NCBI GenBank assembly: GCA_035476575.1
Contig: DATILL010000010.1
Location: 1-32,237, forward strand
Direction: 5' to 3'
Length of the DNA: 32,237 nt
DNA from: DATILL01 sp035476575
GTDB taxonomy: Bacteria; Actinomycetota; Actinomycetes; Mycobacteriales; JACQDL01
Every line of letters starts with the position of its first letter. Positions within the stretch are counted from its first letter, which is position 1. Positions 29,099 through 32,237 of this stretch are shown here, piece after piece. Both the position numbers and the translations under genes were made by a program. Under the pieces are notes generated by a model. That model saw only the letters and a program-made list of their open reading frames with translations. It was not told where the DNA came from and did no database searches.

Positions 29099-30786
29099 CT
29101 GACATCTACCGGCCATGCCTTTCCTGGCACGCGCAGCCCGAGCTGGCGGAGCTGTTCCGAATCATCTGCGACGGCGGCGACAAGCCGGTGACCATAATTT
29201 GCGGCGCGGGAGTGTCGCTTGACGCCGGGCTGCCTAGCTGGGGCAATCTTGTCGACCGCATGTGTAACGCGATCAGGGCCAAGGACAAGGCCGCCTTGGT
29301 CCGCAGCGACCCGGTCGACCCGACCCGGAAGGTCGGCTACATCTTGGGGCTCACGCCTCGGACACGACCACCCGAGGAGATTGTCCGGGAAGCGCTGTAC
29401 GATCATGACGAGCTGCTTTTCACGGGCGGCCTGGCCGACGCGATCGCGCGGCTTGTCAGGGAGGCGCCACACCGGTTCCGGCTGTTGACCACGAACTTCG
29501 ACTCCAACCTGGAGCAGGCGCTCAAGCGCTACTTCGATCCCGGCACGATCAGGGCGATCGGCCTGCGTGGCGCGGACAGTTGGTTCGACTCGACCCCCGG
29601 GACGCCGATCCGGGTCCTGCATGTGCACGGAATGGTGGCACCAAGGGCTGACCCGGTGAAGCCTGTGATCTTGAGCGAAGCTTTCTACCTGCGCTATGGC
29701 GGTCTCGTCCGGCAGGCCATTTTCCGCGCCTTGCGGGAGTCGCACTGCCTGCTGGTGGGGGTCAGCCTGAGCGACCTTAACATCCTCGGCCCGGTAAGCG
29801 AGCTGAATCAGCAGCCAGGGGGCCCGGACCGGGACTCCTCCACGTTCCTGTTCGCCGCCCCCGACCCGCCGGCTGAGGCGCACCCCGCCGCTTGGGAAAG
29901 GAGCCAGGAATATTTGTTGCTGCGAGCGGAGTACTTCCGGCGAGAGTTCGGCATCAAGGTTGTGACGTTCAAGTCTTTCGGCCAGATCCCACAGGTGCTG
30001 CGGGAGCTGCCGCTGGCCATGTCGGATCCGGACGGATATCGGTTGGACGCACCCGACAGCTCGCTCCGGTACGGCCACCGGCTGGTCCGGACGCTCACCC
30101 AGGCCTATCGCGACGCCGGAGCGCAGCCCGGCGAGCCGTGCCCAACCAGCGTCCGGGCGGATGAGCTGCGCCAGCGGCTGTCCGAGGCACTTGAGGCCGA
30201 GGACGGTCCGCTGGGGCTGATCGGGCGGTGGCGTGAGGAGCTGGCCGGAGAATCGCTGGCCCGTCGCGGCGGGCTCGACCGGGATTTCCTGGCCGGCGAG
30301 CGGTTTGCACTGTTCCTGTGGCTGCGGGCCTCTGCCGACTCCGGCCCGGAGGACGCCGAACCCTACGCGATCAACCTGATCGGGTGTTCGGCCTACTCTC
30401 ATCCAGAAGGCTGGTCGTTCAGCAAGTGTGTGCCCATCTCGCCGCTCTCCGAGTTTCCAGCCGCGAAGGCGTTATTTTACGGTGTACAGCGGCTGGAGAA
30501 CATGGAGGACATGCGGCGCTCGCCCTTGTGGCGGGCCATGCTCGCCACACCGGTCACGGTTGGCGCCTCGGCAAACCAATGGGATGTCCTGACCATCGGT
30601 GCCGTGACCCTGAACACAAGTCGCTCCTTTGTGGAGCCGGCAGCGCTGGAGCAGGCGATCGAGAAGAAGCAGGATGTGAGGCGGGTGCTGGCGCCGTCCA
30701 TCGTGTCCTTGCTCGCGAACGAACGCCTTCGCAAGCTGTCCACCGCCGTGCACCAAGCCGCGCTCGAGGCGATCAAGTTCGCCTGA
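29092..30786 (+). CDS. SIR2-domain protein with GAF-like C-terminal domain, defence-like
   Basis: The N-terminal half of this 564-residue protein is a SIR2-type NAD-binding domain. It has TIICGAGVSLDAGLPSW (GAG at 38-40), TTNFDSNLEQAL (N135, D137), VLHVHG (probable catalytic His179), and LLVGVSLSDLN. Such SIR2 domains in bacterial antiphage systems (Thoeris ThsA, DSR, SIR2-HerA) cleave NAD on sensing infection. After a helical linker (320-400) the last 150 residues resemble a GAF domain (LWRAMLATPVTVGASANQWD, VLTIGAVTLNTSRSF), a plausible ligand sensor. No membrane segment is seen. Start GTG 29092 overlaps a leader ORF. Codon use is less GC-rich than the flanking genes, suggesting transfer. 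A defence role is inference. Confidence 0.8.
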   Translation: MLADIYRPCLSWHAQPELAELFRIICDGGDKPVTIICGAGVSLDAGLPSWGNLVDRMCNAIRAKDKAALVRSDPVDPTRKVGYILGLTPRTRPPEEIVREALYDHDELLFTGGLADAIARLVREAPHRFRLLTTNFDSNLEQALKRYFDPGTIRAIGLRGADSWFDSTPGTPIRVLHVHGMVAPRADPVKPVILSEAFYLRYGGLVRQAIFRALRESHCLLVGVSLSDLNILGPVSELNQQPGGPDRDSSTFLFAAPDPPAEAHPAAWERSQEYLLLRAEYFRREFGIKVVTFKSFGQIPQVLRELPLAMSDPDGYRLDAPDSSLRYGHRLVRTLTQAYRDAGAQPGEPCPTSVRADELRQRLSEALEAEDGPLGLIGRWREELAGESLARRGGLDRDFLAGERFALFLWLRASADSGPEDAEPYAINLIGCSAYSHPEGWSFSKCVPISPLSEFPAAKALFYGVQRLENMEDMRRSPLWRAMLATPVTVGASANQWDVLTIGAVTLNTSRSFVEPAALEQAIEKKQDVRRVLAPSIVSLLANERLRKLSTAVHQAALEAIKFA

Positions 30787-30833
30787 GCCGTGACCGCACC
30801 GCGGTCGGCGGCTCGGTAGATCAGGGGGGCGAG

Positions 30834-30986
30834 TCAGTCGCGGGGCTGTGACCAGGGTGTATGTTCTTCGTCCGCGCCTTGCCGGATGATGTCCTCCGGC
30901 GCGGGCGGGAGGAGCGCGGGGAGCACACGATATAGCCTCGTGGTCACCGTACGTGCCGGCTCGGTAACCTTGCTATCCTCTTTCAT
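30834..30986 (-). CDS. Possible 50-residue protein converging on the SIR2 gene
   Basis: This ATG-initiated frame has AGGA five to six bases upstream and reads MKEDSKVTEPARTVTTRLYR at its start, with ALLPPAPEDIIRQGADEEHT further on. Mixed charged and aliphatic residues make it look protein-like, and the last part reads like a short helix. No family was recognised. It lies 47 bases from the SIR2 stop on the opposite strand, in a stretch otherwise without genes. It could be a small regulator, a degraded gene or chance. Confidence 0.4.
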   Translation of the reverse strand: MKEDSKVTEPARTVTTRLYRVLPALLPPAPEDIIRQGADEEHTPWSQPRD

Positions 30987-31206
30987 GTCGTTCCTGGCCA
31001 TCCGACCGCTCCAATGCTCAGATTTCCGACCTGAGTTGTCATGCGGGGAACGTTGACCCCCGTATGGTCCCGTGCCGGTCCTCGCTAGGCAACACTACCC
31101 GGTTTCCAGGTTGCTAGGCGTGACTTTAAGGGCAGTCTCATGGAGTCTTCCTGGAGCTGGTTCCGGACACCTCCGGCGGGGTCGCGGGCCGGTTGTCGTG
31201 GGCGGG
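30987..31206. other. Gene-free stretch between the small ORF and the GNAT gene
   Basis: No convincing frame. A bulged inverted repeat CTAGGCAAC / GTTGCTAG (about 31085-31118) could fold as a hairpin. The right end may hold the terminator of the GNAT gene, which stops at 31207 on the minus strand. Confidence 0.4.
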
Positions 31207-31872
31207 TCAGTCGCGGCGGGTGCCGTGTTCGACGCAGCGGGCCGTCCAGCCGGTGGGCGTGACCTGCACGACCATCCGGCGCCGGCAGCGGGCGCACCAG
31301 CGCGGCGGGTCCAGGGTGGCGGCCCGGGCGCAGGGCAGGTGGCCGCCGTCGGCGAGCGGCCGGCCGCACTGGTCGCAGTACGTCGCGGTCAGGTCCAGCG
31401 CGTGGGTCCGCAGCCGGAACTCTGGGGTCGGCTCCCAGTCTCGCTCGGGGGTCCGCCGAAAGCCCAGACCGGCGTAGATCCGGTACGCGAGGGTCATCGC
31501 GTCACCGGTCGACAGCCGGATCGTGTGTGCCCCGGCCGCCTGCGCCCGCCGTACGCATTCCCGCACCAGCATGGCGCCGACCCCGTGGCCGCGGGCGGAG
31601 GGGTCCACCACGAGCATGCGGAACTCCGCCTCGCCCGGGCTGGCCAGCTCGGCGTACCCGCTGCCCGGCAGCACGAACGTGACCGACCCGACCAGCCTGC
31701 CGGCTCCGTCGACCGCGACGAGCAGGTCGGCCTCCTTGGCCCGGCGCTCGCCGTCGTTCAGCTCGTCCAGGTACGGCGAGTCGGGGCCGACCAGGCCGTC
31801 GGCGAGGAAGACGCTGGCGGTCAGCGCGCCAGCCTCGGCGTACTCGTCGGGACGGGCGATGCGGATCTCCAC
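31207..31872 (-). CDS. GNAT acetyltransferase fused to a BsaP-like cysteine-rich domain
   Basis: This 221-residue protein has a GNAT domain (residues 1-150) with VGSVTFVLPG, FRMLVVDPSARGHGVGAMLV (acetyl-CoA loop at 94-99) and YRIYAGLGF. The C-terminal 60 residues hold YCDQCGRPLADGGHLPC, PPRWCARCRRRM and VVQVTPTGWTARCVEHG (C166, C169, C181, C193, C196, C213, H217). This matches, from memory, the actinobacterial biotin synthase auxiliary protein BsaP (Rv1590 in M. tuberculosis), a small iron-sulfur protein needed for BioB activity. BsaP is normally separate. The GTG start at 31872 has a ribosome site very close by, so the exact start is uncertain. No bioB is in the window. Confidence 0.82.
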   Translation of the reverse strand: MEIRIARPDEYAEAGALTASVFLADGLVGPDSPYLDELNDGERRAKEADLLVAVDGAGRLVGSVTFVLPGSGYAELASPGEAEFRMLVVDPSARGHGVGAMLVRECVRRAQAAGAHTIRLSTGDAMTLAYRIYAGLGFRRTPERDWEPTPEFRLRTHALDLTATYCDQCGRPLADGGHLPCARAATLDPPRWCARCRRRMVVQVTPTGWTARCVEHGTRRD

Positions 31873-31897
31873 TCCCCGTTCTTACCGGTCGGGTTTG

Positions 31898-31961
31898 CCA
31901 CTTGTCGAGGATAAGTCGAACAATTCGGGCGCCGAAAGGCTGACTTTCCCACGACAAGTGG
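31898..31961. repeat. Large hairpin element upstream of the GNAT-BsaP gene
   Basis: CCACTTGTCG at 31898-31907 pairs perfectly with 31952-31961. AAGTC (31913-31917) pairs with GACTT (31942-31946), and TTCGG/CCGAA (31924-31928, 31932-31936) closes the tip. It is 25 bases upstream of the GNAT-BsaP start, so it may be a leader structure. The outer arm is shared with the element at 20384-20441 and both are close to 60 bases, suggesting a dispersed family. Confidence 0.65.
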
Positions 31962-32196
31962 GGTCTAGCGCGCAGCTCAGCCGTGGTGTGGGAGCCAAGA
32001 TCCCACGGGTTGGCCGAACATGTACGGCTGAACGGCAGCGTGAGGCTGGACAGCCACGGCGCTCGCGCCCTGGGCGGCGGTACGGCGGTGTTGTCGACGG
32101 GGGTTGGCCGGTTGGCGGCGGCGCCCGAGCCGAGCATGCGTGGCGGCGCCCGCCGGGCGAGCCCGTCCGGTGTACAAGCCCCCGCTCTCTAGTCGC
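31962..32196. other. Right-end stretch without a convincing gene
   Basis: Frames on both strands are Arg/Pro/Ala-rich shadows without good ribosome sites. I see no RNA gene. The stretch may contain the promoter for the GNAT-BsaP gene. Confidence 0.4.
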
Positions 32197-32237
32197 GAAG
32201 ATCCGGTGTGACACGCTGGCGTTTCCACCGGATCTTC
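32197..32237. repeat. Perfect 12-bp inverted repeat at the window edge
   Basis: GAAGATCCGGTG at 32197-32208 is perfectly complementary to 32226-32237 over a 17-base loop. The right arm ends exactly at the window edge, so the stem may be longer. It could be a terminator of a gene beyond the window or another dispersed hairpin. Confidence 0.7.

Overview
The window looks like chromosome from a high-GC actinobacterium (Actinomycetota). The evidence is strong G/C bias at third codon positions in most genes, frequent GTG starts, a SigR/RsrA-type redox sigma and anti-sigma pair, an F420/PPOX-type oxidoreductase, WXG100/ESX-like type VII secretion features, a DUF222 (13E12-type) remnant carrying a mycobacterial-type LexA box, and a stand-alone 71-residue biotin carrier like mycobacterial TB7.3. 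I cannot place it below phylum with confidence. No rRNA, tRNA, CRISPR array, transposase or integrase was seen.

Left end (1-4690): a six-gene minus-strand operon. It holds an SCP2-like soluble protein followed by five small proteins, each with one N-terminal membrane segment and an Ala-rich helical tail. The cassette lies between two strong hairpins and is followed by about 1.1 kb without a convincing gene. Its codon use is visibly less GC-rich than the rest. I read it as an envelope or lipid-related module, possibly a reduced Mce-like system; this is inference.

Middle (4690-16260): mostly housekeeping and small accessory genes. These are a Tat-exported glycerophosphodiester phosphodiesterase, a TIG-domain membrane protein, a decayed DUF222 gene, a marR-fmdB-PPOX-ynfA operon divergent from yceI, a truncated glyoxalase-like gene, an XdhC-type Rossmann protein, a DUF6328 membrane protein coupled to histidinol phosphatase, an HTH-DUF2087-Nudix fusion, the Tex RNA-binding protein and a DoxX-like protein. 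A 50-bp tandem repeat array sits between the converging DoxX and SDR genes, and one more unit of the same repeat occurs at the left window edge.

Right-middle (16260-28850): an SDR, rsgA overlapping aroA, a divergent SRAP peptidase, an alpha/beta hydrolase, a GMC oxidoreductase, sigR-rsrA, a type VII-associated cluster (membrane protein, YbaB-like, double WXG-like protein), a DUF5317 protein, and accC plus a TB7.3-like biotin carrier. As I recall, the aroA/rsgA/SRAP/sigR/rsrA/TB7.3 neighbourhood is conserved in mycobacteria (Rv3221c-Rv3228 region); here the type VII-like, DUF5317 and accC genes separate rsrA from the biotin carrier. sigR has a SigR-type promoter, two plausible starts and a perfect palindrome between them.

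Right end (28850-32237): an accessory-looking SIR2-domain gene with a GAF-like C-terminus, preceded by an overlapping leader ORF and faced by a small converging ORF. Then comes a GNAT acetyltransferase fused to a cysteine-rich domain matching the biotin synthase auxiliary protein BsaP, and hairpin elements up to the window edge. The SIR2 gene and the left-end cassette are the best candidates for undescribed biology.
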